From contig JAEWJX010000076.1 in assembly GCA_023386365.1 (NCBI GenBank), positions 1 through 64,000 on the forward strand: a stretch of DNA of 64,000 nt. The letters are read 5' to 3'. Source of the DNA: Actinomycetes bacterium. Its GTDB lineage: Bacteria; Actinomycetota; Actinomycetes; Actinomycetales; Microbacteriaceae. Positions 40,400 to 48,971 of the stretch are shown one piece after another (within the stretch, counting starts at the first letter, position 1; every line of letters begins with the position of its first letter). Both the position numbers and the translations under genes were made by a program. The notes under the pieces are model-generated. The model saw only the letters and a list, made by a program, of their open reading frames with translations, had not been told where the DNA came from and searched no databases.

Positions 40400-40741
40400 G
40401 TGGCGAAGGCGAGCCTGGTCACGCGACCCGCGAAGAAGTCCGAATACGAGATCCGATTCGCCACGACCGGCGCGCAGAAGGGTTGGCGCGATCTGGTCGC
40501 GACGATCCGCAACTCCACGGCCGACACATGGGACTTCCTGACGGCGACCCCGACGGCCCGGACGCCGACGAACTACCCGCTGCGCGACGAGCTCGGCGTG
40601 ATCCGCCGCGAGGGACGGACGTTCGAGCGTTGGCAGCACAAGCCGACCCTCAAGGGCACCGCCCGGATCTGGTTCTACGTCGATGGCCGCACGGTCTACC
40701 TCGAGCAGGTACACACCAGCCACCCGAGCGAGACGAACTAG
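40400..40741 (+). CDS. RelE/ParE-superfamily toxin-like protein
   Basis: A 113-residue protein with a GTG start, immediately after the Phd-like gene. It has a basic N-terminus (KASLVTRPAKKSEYEIRF), a helical middle (QKGWRDLVATIRNSTADTWDFL) and a C-terminal beta-sheet (GTARIWFYVDGRTVYLEQVHTSHP) as in RelE-like RNases. The ARIWFY and YLEQVHTSHP strand pair is the clearest link. The catalytic residues are not assured, and the active molecule is untested. Confidence 0.7.
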   Translation: MAKASLVTRPAKKSEYEIRFATTGAQKGWRDLVATIRNSTADTWDFLTATPTARTPTNYPLRDELGVIRREGRTFERWQHKPTLKGTARIWFYVDGRTVYLEQVHTSHPSETN

Positions 40742-40781
40742 CGGGACGCCAACATGCCGAGCAGCCTGCGGCTTGCGAAGT

Positions 40782-41723
40782 TCAGCGGAAGAACGTCGGA
40801 ATAACCGCGTCGATCTTCTCTTCAAGGACCTTCAGTGCCGTCGTCGGCCACCCGAAGTAGGAAGTTGTGTAGGTGAGCGCGTTGTAGAAGGCGGCAAGCG
40901 CGGCACGTGCCTCATCCTCGACGGAGCCGAGATCAATGTGGAGGTAAGCGATTCTGTGACCCTCCTCGGGGTCGTCGTGCCAACCGCGTCGCTGTCGAGC
41001 CGGGTAGAGGGTCGGATGCGTCATGTTCGAGAGGAACCCATAGATACCGGACGCAGCGTCTTGATCGATGGTGCCACCGGCGGACTCCGTGAGTGAGTAC
41101 ATCCACTTCACCGCGTCTTCAAGTTTCGGAAGCTGCTGACCGCGCAGGGTTCCTTCCCCGAGTGTCTGCTTACTCGCCTCGGGGAACCTCGCGAGGATCT
41201 CAGCCTTGACTCGCTGGTAGCTCTCTGCGGCGTGGAGGTAGCTCGCATGTGTCTTGCCCCGCATGCGTCCAGAGTTCTTTTTGGCCTCTTCTGCGCTCAG
41301 CAGCTCTTCCAGATAGCCGCGCGCCAACCGGTTCTCAGCCGGCTCCTCCGGATCATCTCCGAGCACCCAAAGTGCATGGGCGCAGTTCTCGATGACCGCT
41401 CGAATGAGAAGTGGTGGAGAGAACAACACCTCGCGGGTCGCGAAGAGACTGGCAAGTCCGCCGAGGTGGCCGCTCGCGGTCAGGAGGAAAGTTTGAACTA
41501 TCTCCGCAACTAGTCGGTGACCAGTTTCGCCGCGGGGTTCGGCGATGAGCGGATCAGGAGACGGCAGTTCTGTTGCGTCGATGGCGGCGGGAGAACTCCG
41601 CTCGGGAACCCACTTGTAGGTGTCTGCAACTTCGTGGAAGGCGTCGCGACACTCCAGGAACAATCTCGAGAGTTCATCGAGTCGATCGCCGAACTCGGGT
41701 GTCGCAGACTGCCAATGGCTCAC
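40782..41723 (-). CDS. Hypothetical protein, lower GC than neighbours
   Basis: I do not recognise this 313-residue soluble protein. It is largely helical, with a central ATREVLFSPPLLIRAVIENCAHALW segment (residue pattern R-x3-EN-x-A-x-x-LW, also seen in poorly studied actinobacterial proteins), KKNSGRMRGKTHASYL and a late FLSNMTHPTLYP. No signal peptide or membrane helix. The coding DNA is visibly poorer in G+C than neighbouring genes, suggesting horizontal acquisition. The GTG overlaps the stop of the UBP zinc finger gene, so it may be co-translated with it. Confidence 0.65.
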   Translation of the reverse strand: MSHWQSATPEFGDRLDELSRLFLECRDAFHEVADTYKWVPERSSPAAIDATELPSPDPLIAEPRGETGHRLVAEIVQTFLLTASGHLGGLASLFATREVLFSPPLLIRAVIENCAHALWVLGDDPEEPAENRLARGYLEELLSAEEAKKNSGRMRGKTHASYLHAAESYQRVKAEILARFPEASKQTLGEGTLRGQQLPKLEDAVKWMYSLTESAGGTIDQDAASGIYGFLSNMTHPTLYPARQRRGWHDDPEEGHRIAYLHIDLGSVEDEARAALAAFYNALTYTTSYFGWPTTALKVLEEKIDAVIPTFFR

Positions 41724-42112
41724 GAGCTCCCCTTCCCGCGTAAGCCGGAAGCTTCGCGCGCATCACGTGCCGCGAGCAGCGCCCGCCAGTCGTCGGGCAC
41801 CCGCCCGACCGGGCCCGGCACCCGAGCATCCTCGGGGCGACTCGTCGGCGGCGCCAGCTCCGGACCGTCGACGAGTTGCTCGGCGACGTAGTCCCAGAAC
41901 CAGTCCTCGCCAGGCTCGAAGCTCTGCACGACCGGATGGCCGGTGGCGTGGAAATGCGCGGTCGCGTGGCGACCGAGCGACGAGTCGCAGCATCCGATGT
42001 GCCCGCACTCGGCGCACCGGCGCAGGTGCACCCACCAGCCGTCGAGGTCCTCGCACTCCGTGCATCCGGTGCCCGACGGCGGCACGTTGACGTCGACACC
42101 AGAACCGGCCAT
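41720..42112 (-). CDS. UBP-type zinc finger protein
   Basis: A 130-residue protein with a UBP-type zinc finger near the N-terminus: CTECEDLDG, HLRRCAECGHIGCCDSSLGRHATAHFHATGHP (split by motif) provide Cys/His ligands. The following FEPGEDWFWDYVAEQ and Pro-rich tail are typical of short bacterial UBP proteins. In eukaryotes this finger binds ubiquitin C-termini; the bacterial role is unknown, and it often occurs next to NhaA-DsbA and TrxB-like genes. It is divergent from that cluster across 113 bases. Confidence 0.85.
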   Translation of the reverse strand: MAGSGVDVNVPPSGTGCTECEDLDGWWVHLRRCAECGHIGCCDSSLGRHATAHFHATGHPVVQSFEPGEDWFWDYVAEQLVDGPELAPPTSRPEDARVPGPVGRVPDDWRALLAARDAREASGLRGKGSS

Positions 42113-42168
42113 GCCGCACACCCTACGCCGACGCGGTTGACCGACCCGGCATCCGGCGTCAGGATGAG

Positions 42169-42183
42169 CGAGGATCGTCCTCG
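42169..42183. promoter_or_regulatory. Inverted repeat in the divergent UBP/NhaA promoter region
   Basis: CGAGGA, TCG, TCCTCG is a perfect inverted repeat between the UBP-finger gene and nhaA. It could be an operator coordinating the redox cluster. Confidence 0.35.
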
Positions 42184-42225
42184 GCCCGCTCCACCCTCCG
42201 CGGGCGTAGAGCAAGGGGAGACCGG

Positions 42226-44109
42226 ATGACCGACGTCGAGATCACCGCACGGCCCGACGAGGGCGGCGGTCGGTCACGCGGACGCCGGCACCGGTCGATC
42301 GCCGAGAAGATCAGCGCCATGGGGCAGCAGCGCATCGGCGCGCTCATGCTCCTCGTCGCCACCGTCATCGCGATCGTGTGGGCGAACGTGGGCCTCGGCT
42401 CGTACACGTCGTTCTGGGAGACCCACCTCGAGCTCGGCGTGGGCGACCTCCACCTGGACTTCACGCTGCACGCGCTCGTCAACGACGCTCTGATGGCGGT
42501 GTTCTTCTTCACCGTCGGCCTGGAGGTGCGGCGCGAGTTCGCGATCGGCGAGCTCACGAGCTGGTCGCGCGCCATGGTGCCGGTGGTGGCTGCGGTCGTG
42601 GGGCTCGCGATCCCCGCACTGCTGTTCATCCTGATCGCGGCGCCATCCGGGCAGATGCACGCGTGGGGTGTGGTGATCTCCACCGACACCGCGTTCCTGG
42701 TGGGGGCCCTCGCATTGGTCGGGCCGCGCGTGCCCGGGCGGTTGCGGGTGTTCCTGCTGGCGCTCGCAGTGGTCGACGACATCGGCGCGCTCAGCATCAT
42801 CGCGCTCGTGTACACCGAGGACTTCACCCCGCTGCCGCTGCTGATCGCCGCCGTCGGCCTCGCCGGGATCTACTTCACCCGCTACCTGAGGATGGGGCGC
42901 GGGCTCGTCTACGCGACGCTCGCGATCGTGGTGTGGCTGGCGTTCCTGGCCTCCGGGGTGCACCCCACGCTCGCGGGTGTCGCGATCGCGCTACTGGTGC
43001 CGGTGTACCGGCCCAACCGACGCGACGTGGAGCATGCGCTCGAGTTGGCGCGCACGTTCCGCCAGTCGCCCAACAGCGAGTACGCGCGCGCGGCAGCCAA
43101 CAGTCTGCGCGAGTCGATCTCGATCAATGAGCGACTCCAGTCGGCCTACGCGCCGTATGTGGCATACGTGATCCTGCCGCTGTTCGCGCTCGCGAATGCG
43201 GGCGTGGTGCTGAGTCCGGAGATCCTATCGGCGGCTCTCGGGTCGGCGCTTACGTGGGGCATCGTGGCGGGCCTGGTGGTGGGCAAGTTCGTGGGCGTCT
43301 TCGGCGCGGCCGCCGTGATGAAGCTGCTCCGGGTGGGAGAGTTCGGCGCGGGTCTCACGCTCGACCGCATCGCCGGAGGCGGCGTGCTCTGCGGCATCGG
43401 GTTCACCATCTCGCTGTTCATCGTCGACCTCGCGATCGACGACCCCGCCGCCCAGAACGAGGCGCGGGTGGGGGTGCTCGCCGCATCCGTCATCGCGTTC
43501 GTCGTCGCGACGATCATCTTCCGGATCTCGGATGCGGTGCACCCCGACGAGGAGACCGGGCAGGTTCTCGCGCGGCCCGTCGACATGCGGCGCGATCATG
43601 TCTACGGCTCGGCCGACGCCCGCTACGAGGTGGTCGAGTACGGCGACTTCCAGTGCCCGTTCTGTTCGAAGGCGTCGGGGGCGATCCAGCAGGTGCGGGA
43701 GGAACTCGGCGATGACGTGCGGTACGTCTGGCGCCACGCGCCGCTCGTGCAGCAGCATCCGAACGCGCTCGCCGGAGCGGAGGCCGCGGAGGCCGCCGCC
43801 ATGCAGGGCAAGTTCTGGGAGTACGAGCGCGGTCTGTTCGCCGATCAGGAGAACCAGCTGCCGTCGGACATCGTGCGGCTCGCGGCCCGACTCGACCTCG
43901 ACGTGCCGAAGTTCGAACGCGACCTGCAGTCGGCGGAGGTGACCTCGCGGGTGCGCGACGACATGCTCGACGCGGAGGCGATGGGCATCGACTCGGTGCC
44001 GACCTTCTTCGTGAACGGCCGCCGGCACATCGGCCCGTACGACGCGCGCTCGCTCATCCGCGCCCTGCAGGAGACCGACGCCGAACCGACCACGATCCCG
44101 AGGAGCTGA
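42226..44109 (+). CDS. nhaA: Na+/H+ antiporter NhaA fused to a DsbA-like thioredoxin domain
   Basis: A 627-residue fusion. Residues ~24-430 are NhaA: 12 hydrophobic helices with the ion-binding VVDDIGALS pair Asp184-Asp185 and TDTAFLVGAL. The C-terminal ~190 residues are a DsbA-like thioredoxin fold with CPFC (Cys477, Cys480) in YGDFQCPFCSKASG and cis-Pro in SVPTFFVNG. The fusion suggests an exported or membrane-tethered disulfide activity coupled to ion transport, but whether the thioredoxin domain is outside is not settled by sequence. AGGGGAG precedes the ATG. It is followed by the cNMP-TrxB gene after 1 base. Confidence 0.93.
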   Translation: MTDVEITARPDEGGGRSRGRRHRSIAEKISAMGQQRIGALMLLVATVIAIVWANVGLGSYTSFWETHLELGVGDLHLDFTLHALVNDALMAVFFFTVGLEVRREFAIGELTSWSRAMVPVVAAVVGLAIPALLFILIAAPSGQMHAWGVVISTDTAFLVGALALVGPRVPGRLRVFLLALAVVDDIGALSIIALVYTEDFTPLPLLIAAVGLAGIYFTRYLRMGRGLVYATLAIVVWLAFLASGVHPTLAGVAIALLVPVYRPNRRDVEHALELARTFRQSPNSEYARAAANSLRESISINERLQSAYAPYVAYVILPLFALANAGVVLSPEILSAALGSALTWGIVAGLVVGKFVGVFGAAAVMKLLRVGEFGAGLTLDRIAGGGVLCGIGFTISLFIVDLAIDDPAAQNEARVGVLAASVIAFVVATIIFRISDAVHPDEETGQVLARPVDMRRDHVYGSADARYEVVEYGDFQCPFCSKASGAIQQVREELGDDVRYVWRHAPLVQQHPNALAGAEAAEAAAMQGKFWEYERGLFADQENQLPSDIVRLAARLDLDVPKFERDLQSAEVTSRVRDDMLDAEAMGIDSVPTFFVNGRRHIGPYDARSLIRALQETDAEPTTIPRS

Positions 44110-44110
44110 C

Positions 44111-45739
44111 GTGACCGATCTCGACGCCTCCGACCCGGTCATGCGACCGCACCTCACGGATGCGCAGTGGGCCCGCCTGGTCGCCCACACCGAGCCGCAG
44201 GATGTCGCCGACGGCGACTACGTCTTCCGGGCGGGGCAACGCGACTACCCGATGGTGCTCGTCGAGGAGGGCCGCCTGGAGTTGGTGCGTGACGCGCTCG
44301 CCTGGATGGGCGAGGAGGTGCTCGCGACGATGGGTGCGCGCACCTTCGCCGGCGAGCTCGGCCTGCTGAACGGCCAGAGCGCGTTCCTGTCGGCGCGGGC
44401 GTCGGGCCCGACCCGGGTGCGGGTGCTCGATCGCGCCGAACTGCGACGCATCATGAACGAGGACGACGAGCTGTGCGACCTCATCCTGCACGCGCTGTGG
44501 GCGCGGCGGGAGAGTCTGCGTACGGGGTCGGCCGCGATGACCCTCAAGTTCGTGGGCACCGACTCGTCGGGCGACTTCCTGGCGCTGCGTCGCTTCGCGG
44601 AGCGTCTCGACCTCGTGCACAAGGCCCACACGATCGACCCCGCCGACCCGGCCCCTGCACACACCTACCGGGCGGAGGATTTGCCGATCGCCTTCATCCA
44701 GGGGGAGCCGGTGCCGAACGCGACGCCCGGCAAGGTGGCCGAGCGGCTGGGGCTCGCGTATGAGGCGCAGAGCGACCAGGCGGTCGACCTGGTGGTGGTG
44801 GGCGGCGGTCCGGCGGGGCTGGCCGCGGCGATCTACGGTGCATCCGAGGGGCTCAGCACGGTGCTGCTGGATGCGGTGGCCCCGGGCGGGCAGGCGGCGG
44901 CCACGTCGCGGATCGAGAACTTCCTCGGCTTCCCCTTCGGGGTGAGCGGAGGCGACCTGATCGGGCAGGCGACCCTGCAGGCGCTCAAGTTCGGGGTGCG
45001 CGTGTACGCCCCGTGCGAGGCCGTCGACCTGCGCGAGGTCGGGGGGCTGCTGGATGTGACGCTGGCCGACGGCCGCATCATCCGGGCCCGGTCGGCGATC
45101 GTCACCTCGGGTGCCGCCTACCGTCGACTGCAGTTGGATCGCTGGACCGACTTCGAGCAGTCGGGCATCTTCTACGCGGCGACCCCGCTCGAGCTGCGGC
45201 AGGTGGCGGCGTCGCCGGTTGTGGTGGTGGGCGGCGCGAACTCGGCGGGCCAGGCGGCCCTCTATCTGGCCTCGAACGGGTGCCCGGTGCATCTGGTGGT
45301 GCGGGGCGCCGAGCTGGGGTCGGGGATGTCGTCGTACCTGGTCGACCGGCTGGGCGACGACCCGCGCATCCAGGTGCATCTGCGCTCGAACGTGGTGGGC
45401 CTGGGCGGGGAGTCGGCGCTGCGGTCGGTTGCGATCGACTCGGCGGGGGAGATCGCGGCGCGCGGGCTGTTCTGCTTCATCGGCGCGGAGCCGGCGACCC
45501 GCTGGCTGCACACGCTCGACACCGACGCCGACGGCTTCATCCGCACCGGCACCGATGTGACCGCGCTGTCGCTGGCGCGCTGGCAGTCGCTCGGGCGCGA
45601 CCCGTTCCCGTTCGAGACGTCGATCCCGCGGGTGTTCGCGGCGGGGGATGTGCGCCGCGGGTCGATGAAGCGGGTGGCGGCGGCCGTCGGCGAGGGGTCG
45701 AGCGCGGTGGCGTCGGTGCACCGCGCGTTGGCGTTCTGA
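44111..45739 (+). CDS. Cyclic-nucleotide-binding domain fused to TrxB-like FAD oxidoreductase without CxxC
   Basis: A 542-residue cytoplasmic fusion. Residues ~20-130 are a Crp-type cNMP-binding fold (ARTFAGELGLLNGQ is the phosphate-binding cassette). Residues ~235-542 are thioredoxin reductase-like: VVVGGGPAGLAAAIYGA, VVVVGGANSAGQAAL and VFAAGDVRRGSMKR for FAD and NAD(P)H. The position of the redox CxxC reads FYAATPLE, so it cannot transfer electrons to a thioredoxin by the usual mechanism and may act as a ferredoxin reductase or regulatory flavoprotein. GTG start one base after nhaA; translationally linked to it. Confidence 0.9.
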   Translation: MTDLDASDPVMRPHLTDAQWARLVAHTEPQDVADGDYVFRAGQRDYPMVLVEEGRLELVRDALAWMGEEVLATMGARTFAGELGLLNGQSAFLSARASGPTRVRVLDRAELRRIMNEDDELCDLILHALWARRESLRTGSAAMTLKFVGTDSSGDFLALRRFAERLDLVHKAHTIDPADPAPAHTYRAEDLPIAFIQGEPVPNATPGKVAERLGLAYEAQSDQAVDLVVVGGGPAGLAAAIYGASEGLSTVLLDAVAPGGQAAATSRIENFLGFPFGVSGGDLIGQATLQALKFGVRVYAPCEAVDLREVGGLLDVTLADGRIIRARSAIVTSGAAYRRLQLDRWTDFEQSGIFYAATPLELRQVAASPVVVVGGANSAGQAALYLASNGCPVHLVVRGAELGSGMSSYLVDRLGDDPRIQVHLRSNVVGLGGESALRSVAIDSAGEIAARGLFCFIGAEPATRWLHTLDTDADGFIRTGTDVTALSLARWQSLGRDPFPFETSIPRVFAAGDVRRGSMKRVAAAVGEGSSAVASVHRALAF

Positions 45740-45742
45740 GCG

Positions 45743-46759
45743 TTACGCGCTCTCGCGCGGCACGAGGGTGGTGGGCAGCACGATCTCGCGCTGCGGTGCG
45801 CCGCCGATCACGTCGAGCAGCAGCTGCACCATGGATTCGCTGATCTGCTCCCACGGCTGACGCATGGTGGTGAGGGGCGGCTCGTGGGTGGCGGCGAGTC
45901 CCGAGTCGTCGAACCCGGCGACGGCGATGTCTTCCGGCACGCGCTTGCCCGCGCGTCGCAGGGCGTGGATGGCACCCGCCGCCATCAGGTCGGATGCCGC
46001 GAACACGGCGTCGATGTCGGGCGCGCGTTCGAGGAGGCGCGCCATCGCGACGGCTCCCGACTCCTGGCTGTAGTCGCCCTCTTCGACGAGGGCGGGGTCG
46101 AAGGCGTCGCCCAGCTCGTCGCGGAATCCGACGAGACGGTACTTGCCGCCGGGGGTGTCGTGGGGCCCCGCGATGGTGGCGATGCGGGTGTGGCCGCGGT
46201 CGAGCAGGTAGCGGGTGATGGTGCGCGCGGACCCGGTCTCGTCGACGGAGACGGTGGCGATGTCGCCCTGGTGCCCGAGCGGGATGCCGCAGCTGACGGT
46301 GGGCACGCCGGCCGCCACGAGTCGGTCGAGGAGCGGATCGGATTCGTGGGACGAGATCAGCAGCACCCCGTCGACGTGCCCGGCACGCACGAAGTGCTCG
46401 ACGTTGGCGCGTTCGGCTTCGGTGCCCGCGACGAGCAGCACGAGGGTCATGTTGCGCTGGGTGAGCGCTTCGGCGGCGCCGCGCAGCAGGAGCGCGAAGG
46501 TGGGGTCGTCGAAGAGCAGGTGCTGCGGCTCGGTGAGCAGGAACGCGAGCGAGCCGGCGCGACCGGTGGCGAGGCTGCGGGCGGCGTGGTTGGTGGTGAA
46601 GCCGGTGCTGAGGATGGCGTCTTCGACGGCGGCGCGCGCATCCGGAGAGACCCAGTGCCCCCCGTTGATGACGCGCGAGACGGTCCCGCGTGAGACGCCG
46701 GCCACCGCGGCGACGTCGCGGATCGTCGGCTTGCGCCTGACGTTCGTCGTCTCTTCCAC
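45743..46759 (-). CDS. LacI family transcriptional regulator
   Basis: Represses a sugar-utilisation operon and is released by a sugar ligand. 338 residues from a GTG at 46759: helix-turn-helix TIRDVAAVAGVSRGTVSRVING, hinge, then a periplasmic-binding-protein-like ligand domain (VDGVLLISSHESDP, TRIATIAGPHD, DIAVAGFDDSG). The upstream extension to 46804 lacks a ribosome site. It is divergent from the GH42/ABC operon; two 16-base operator copies in between make that operon the likely target. Confidence 0.95.
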   Translation of the reverse strand: MEETTNVRRKPTIRDVAAVAGVSRGTVSRVINGGHWVSPDARAAVEDAILSTGFTTNHAARSLATGRAGSLAFLLTEPQHLLFDDPTFALLLRGAAEALTQRNMTLVLLVAGTEAERANVEHFVRAGHVDGVLLISSHESDPLLDRLVAAGVPTVSCGIPLGHQGDIATVSVDETGSARTITRYLLDRGHTRIATIAGPHDTPGGKYRLVGFRDELGDAFDPALVEEGDYSQESGAVAMARLLERAPDIDAVFAASDLMAAGAIHALRRAGKRVPEDIAVAGFDDSGLAATHEPPLTTMRQPWEQISESMVQLLLDVIGGAPQREIVLPTTLVPRESA

Positions 46760-46767
46760 GAGGTGTG

Positions 46768-46775
46768 ACTCTATA
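46768..46775 (-). promoter_or_regulatory. -10 region of the lacI-type regulator
   Basis: On the minus strand TATAGAGT offers TAGAGT 8 bases (or TATAGA 10 bases) before the GTG at 46759, suggesting a nearly leaderless message. Confidence 0.4.
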
Positions 46776-46790
46776 CCCCGCACCCGCGGC

Positions 46791-46806
46791 CTGGGACCGG
46801 TCACAG
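46791..46806. promoter_or_regulatory. Operator copy 1 of the LacI-type regulator
   Basis: CTGGGACCGGTCACAG is a near-palindrome (14 of 16 positions symmetric about CC|GG), the usual LacI-operator type, and recurs exactly at 46859-46874. A half-site TGTGACCGG lies between them at 46820-46828. Confidence 0.8.
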
Positions 46807-46858
46807 TTGAGTAACGGATTGTGACCGGAGTCGCTTCTGCAGAAAACCCGTGCTCATA

Positions 46859-46874
46859 CTGGGACCGGTCACAG
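46859..46874. promoter_or_regulatory. Operator copy 2, at the GH42 promoter
   Basis: Second exact CTGGGACCGGTCACAG, 68 bases downstream of copy 1 and overlapping a possible -10 box (CATACT, 46855-46860). Binding here would block transcription of the GH42 gene. Confidence 0.8.
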
Positions 46875-46896
46875 GGACCGACCCGATGGAGTGTTG

Positions 46897-48918
46897 ATGG
46901 ATCTGACGAACGCCTGGCCCGTACCCGGGATCGCCTACGGAGGCGACTACAACCCGGAGCAGTGGCCGCGTGAGACCTGGGACGACGATGTGGCGCTCAT
47001 GCGCGAAGCCGGCGTCACCCTTGTCTCGGTCGGGATCTTCTCGTGGGGTCTGCTCGAGACCGACGAGGGCGTGTTCGACTTCGCGTGGCTGGATGAGCTG
47101 CTCGACCTGCTGCACGCCAACGGCATCCGCGTCGACCTCGGCACCCCGACCGCGTCGCCGCCGGCGTGGTTCTTCGCCAAGTACCCGGAAGCCCGCGTGA
47201 TCTCCCGCGACGGCACGGTCATGGGGTTCGGGTCGCGCGGCATGGTCTCGCACTCGTCGCCCGCCTACCGCGACGCGATCGTGCGTATCGCGGACGCTCT
47301 CGCCGACCGCTACGCCTCGCACCCGGCGATCGTCATGTGGCATGTGCACAACGAGTACGGCGTGCCCGTGGGGGAGGACTACTCCGAGCAGTCCGCCGCC
47401 GCCTTCCGCCTGTGGCTCCAGCAGCGCTACGGCAGCCTCGACGCGCTCAACGCCGCGTGGGGCACCGCCTTCTGGGGCCAGCGCTACGGATCGTGGGAGC
47501 ACGTCGGCGTGCCCGCGGCGACCCCGACGGTCGCCAACCCGGCGCAGCGACTCGATTTCGCCCGCTTCACCGACCACCAGCTCCTCGAATGCTTCTGCGC
47601 CGAACGTGACGCCATCCGCGCCCACGCCACGCAGCCCATCACCACCAACTTCATGGCGAACCAGAGTTGGACCACCGACCTCTGGAAATGGGCGGCGGAA
47701 GTCGACATCGTCTCCGACGACTCCTACCCGTGGGCGGCCGACCCGGAGAACGAGATCGGGCTGTCGATCGCCTCCGACCTGACGCGCTCGGTGGGCGGCG
47801 GCGCCCCGTGGATCCTGATGGAGCACTCCACGTCGGCGGTCAACTGGCAGCCGCGCAACATCGCCAAGCGTCCGGGCGAGATGGCCCGCAACTCGCTCGC
47901 TCACCTCGGTCGCGGCGCCGACGCCATCCTCTTCTTCCAGTGGCGGGCCTCACGCTCGGGCGCCGAGAAGTTCCACTCGGCGATGATCCCGCACGCCGGC
48001 ACCAGCTCGCGGGTCTGGCGCGAGGTGGTCGAACTGGGCGCGTCCGTCGGCAAGCTGGCCGAACTGCAGGGCTCGCGGGTGGTGGCGGATGTGGCCGTGC
48101 TGTGGGACTTCGAATCGTTCTGGGCGCAGGACCTCGAGTGGCACCCCTCGGTCGAGCTCGACCACAAGGAGCGGGTGCGGGCGTTCTACGAGCGGCTGTG
48201 GCGCGACGGCATCACCGTCGACTTCGCGCTGCCCACGCACGACCTCTCGGCCTACAAGCTGGTCGTCGCGCCGGCCCAGTACCTGCTCACCGCGGAAGGC
48301 GGCGCGAACCTCGCGCGCTACGTCGCCGGCGGCGGAACCCTGGTGGTGTCGTTCTTCTCCGGCATCGTCGACGAGCACGACGCCGTCCACGCGGGCGGAT
48401 ACGGCGCACCGCTCGCCGAGGCGCTCGGCGTCACCGTCGACGAGTTCCTGCCGCTGCGCGAGGGCGTCGCCACGAGCGTCACGTGGAAGGGCGGCGTACT
48501 CGCCGCCGACGCCTGGCAGGAGGACGTGCGCGTCGGCACCGCGGAGGTGCTCGGCACCTACCGCGACGGGGCGGCATCCGGTGGCGCGGCCATCACCCGC
48601 AACACCCACGGCGACGGAACCGCGTGGTACCTCAGCACGCGACTCGACGCATCCGGCCTTGAGACCGTGTTCGCCGACGTCTACGCGGATGCGGGCGTCG
48701 CGCCCGCCGGCACCCCCGACGGCGTCGAGGTGGTCACCCGCCGCGGCCCCGACCACGACTACCTCGTGGCGATCAACCACCGCGACACCGCGGCCCACCT
48801 CGCGGTGAGCGGGCACGAGCTCCTCACCGACGCGCCGGTCGACGGCGCCCTCGAACTCCCCGGCGGCGCCGTTGCCGTCGTGCGCACCCCGCGCGAGCAC
48901 CTGGGAGGTACTCACTGA
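46897..48918 (+). CDS. Beta-galactosidase, glycoside hydrolase family 42
   Basis: Retaining beta-galactosidase with no signal peptide, hence cytoplasmic, acting on imported oligosaccharides. 673 residues: a (beta/alpha)8 barrel with YGGDYNPEQWP, acid/base Glu153 in WHVHNEYG, and nucleophile Glu309 in WILMEHSTS, then the trimerisation and C-terminal beta domains. The ATG at 46897 has GGAG 5 bases away; a GTG two codons upstream is less likely. It leads an SBP-permease operon under the LacI-type regulator. Confidence 0.97.
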   Translation: MDLTNAWPVPGIAYGGDYNPEQWPRETWDDDVALMREAGVTLVSVGIFSWGLLETDEGVFDFAWLDELLDLLHANGIRVDLGTPTASPPAWFFAKYPEARVISRDGTVMGFGSRGMVSHSSPAYRDAIVRIADALADRYASHPAIVMWHVHNEYGVPVGEDYSEQSAAAFRLWLQQRYGSLDALNAAWGTAFWGQRYGSWEHVGVPAATPTVANPAQRLDFARFTDHQLLECFCAERDAIRAHATQPITTNFMANQSWTTDLWKWAAEVDIVSDDSYPWAADPENEIGLSIASDLTRSVGGGAPWILMEHSTSAVNWQPRNIAKRPGEMARNSLAHLGRGADAILFFQWRASRSGAEKFHSAMIPHAGTSSRVWREVVELGASVGKLAELQGSRVVADVAVLWDFESFWAQDLEWHPSVELDHKERVRAFYERLWRDGITVDFALPTHDLSAYKLVVAPAQYLLTAEGGANLARYVAGGGTLVVSFFSGIVDEHDAVHAGGYGAPLAEALGVTVDEFLPLREGVATSVTWKGGVLAADAWQEDVRVGTAEVLGTYRDGAASGGAAITRNTHGDGTAWYLSTRLDASGLETVFADVYADAGVAPAGTPDGVEVVTRRGPDHDYLVAINHRDTAAHLAVSGHELLTDAPVDGALELPGGAVAVVRTPREHLGGTH

Positions 48919-48971
48919 TCCGCCCCGGGGTCGCACCGACCTCGGGCCCCACCATTCCGAAAGGGAAGAAC

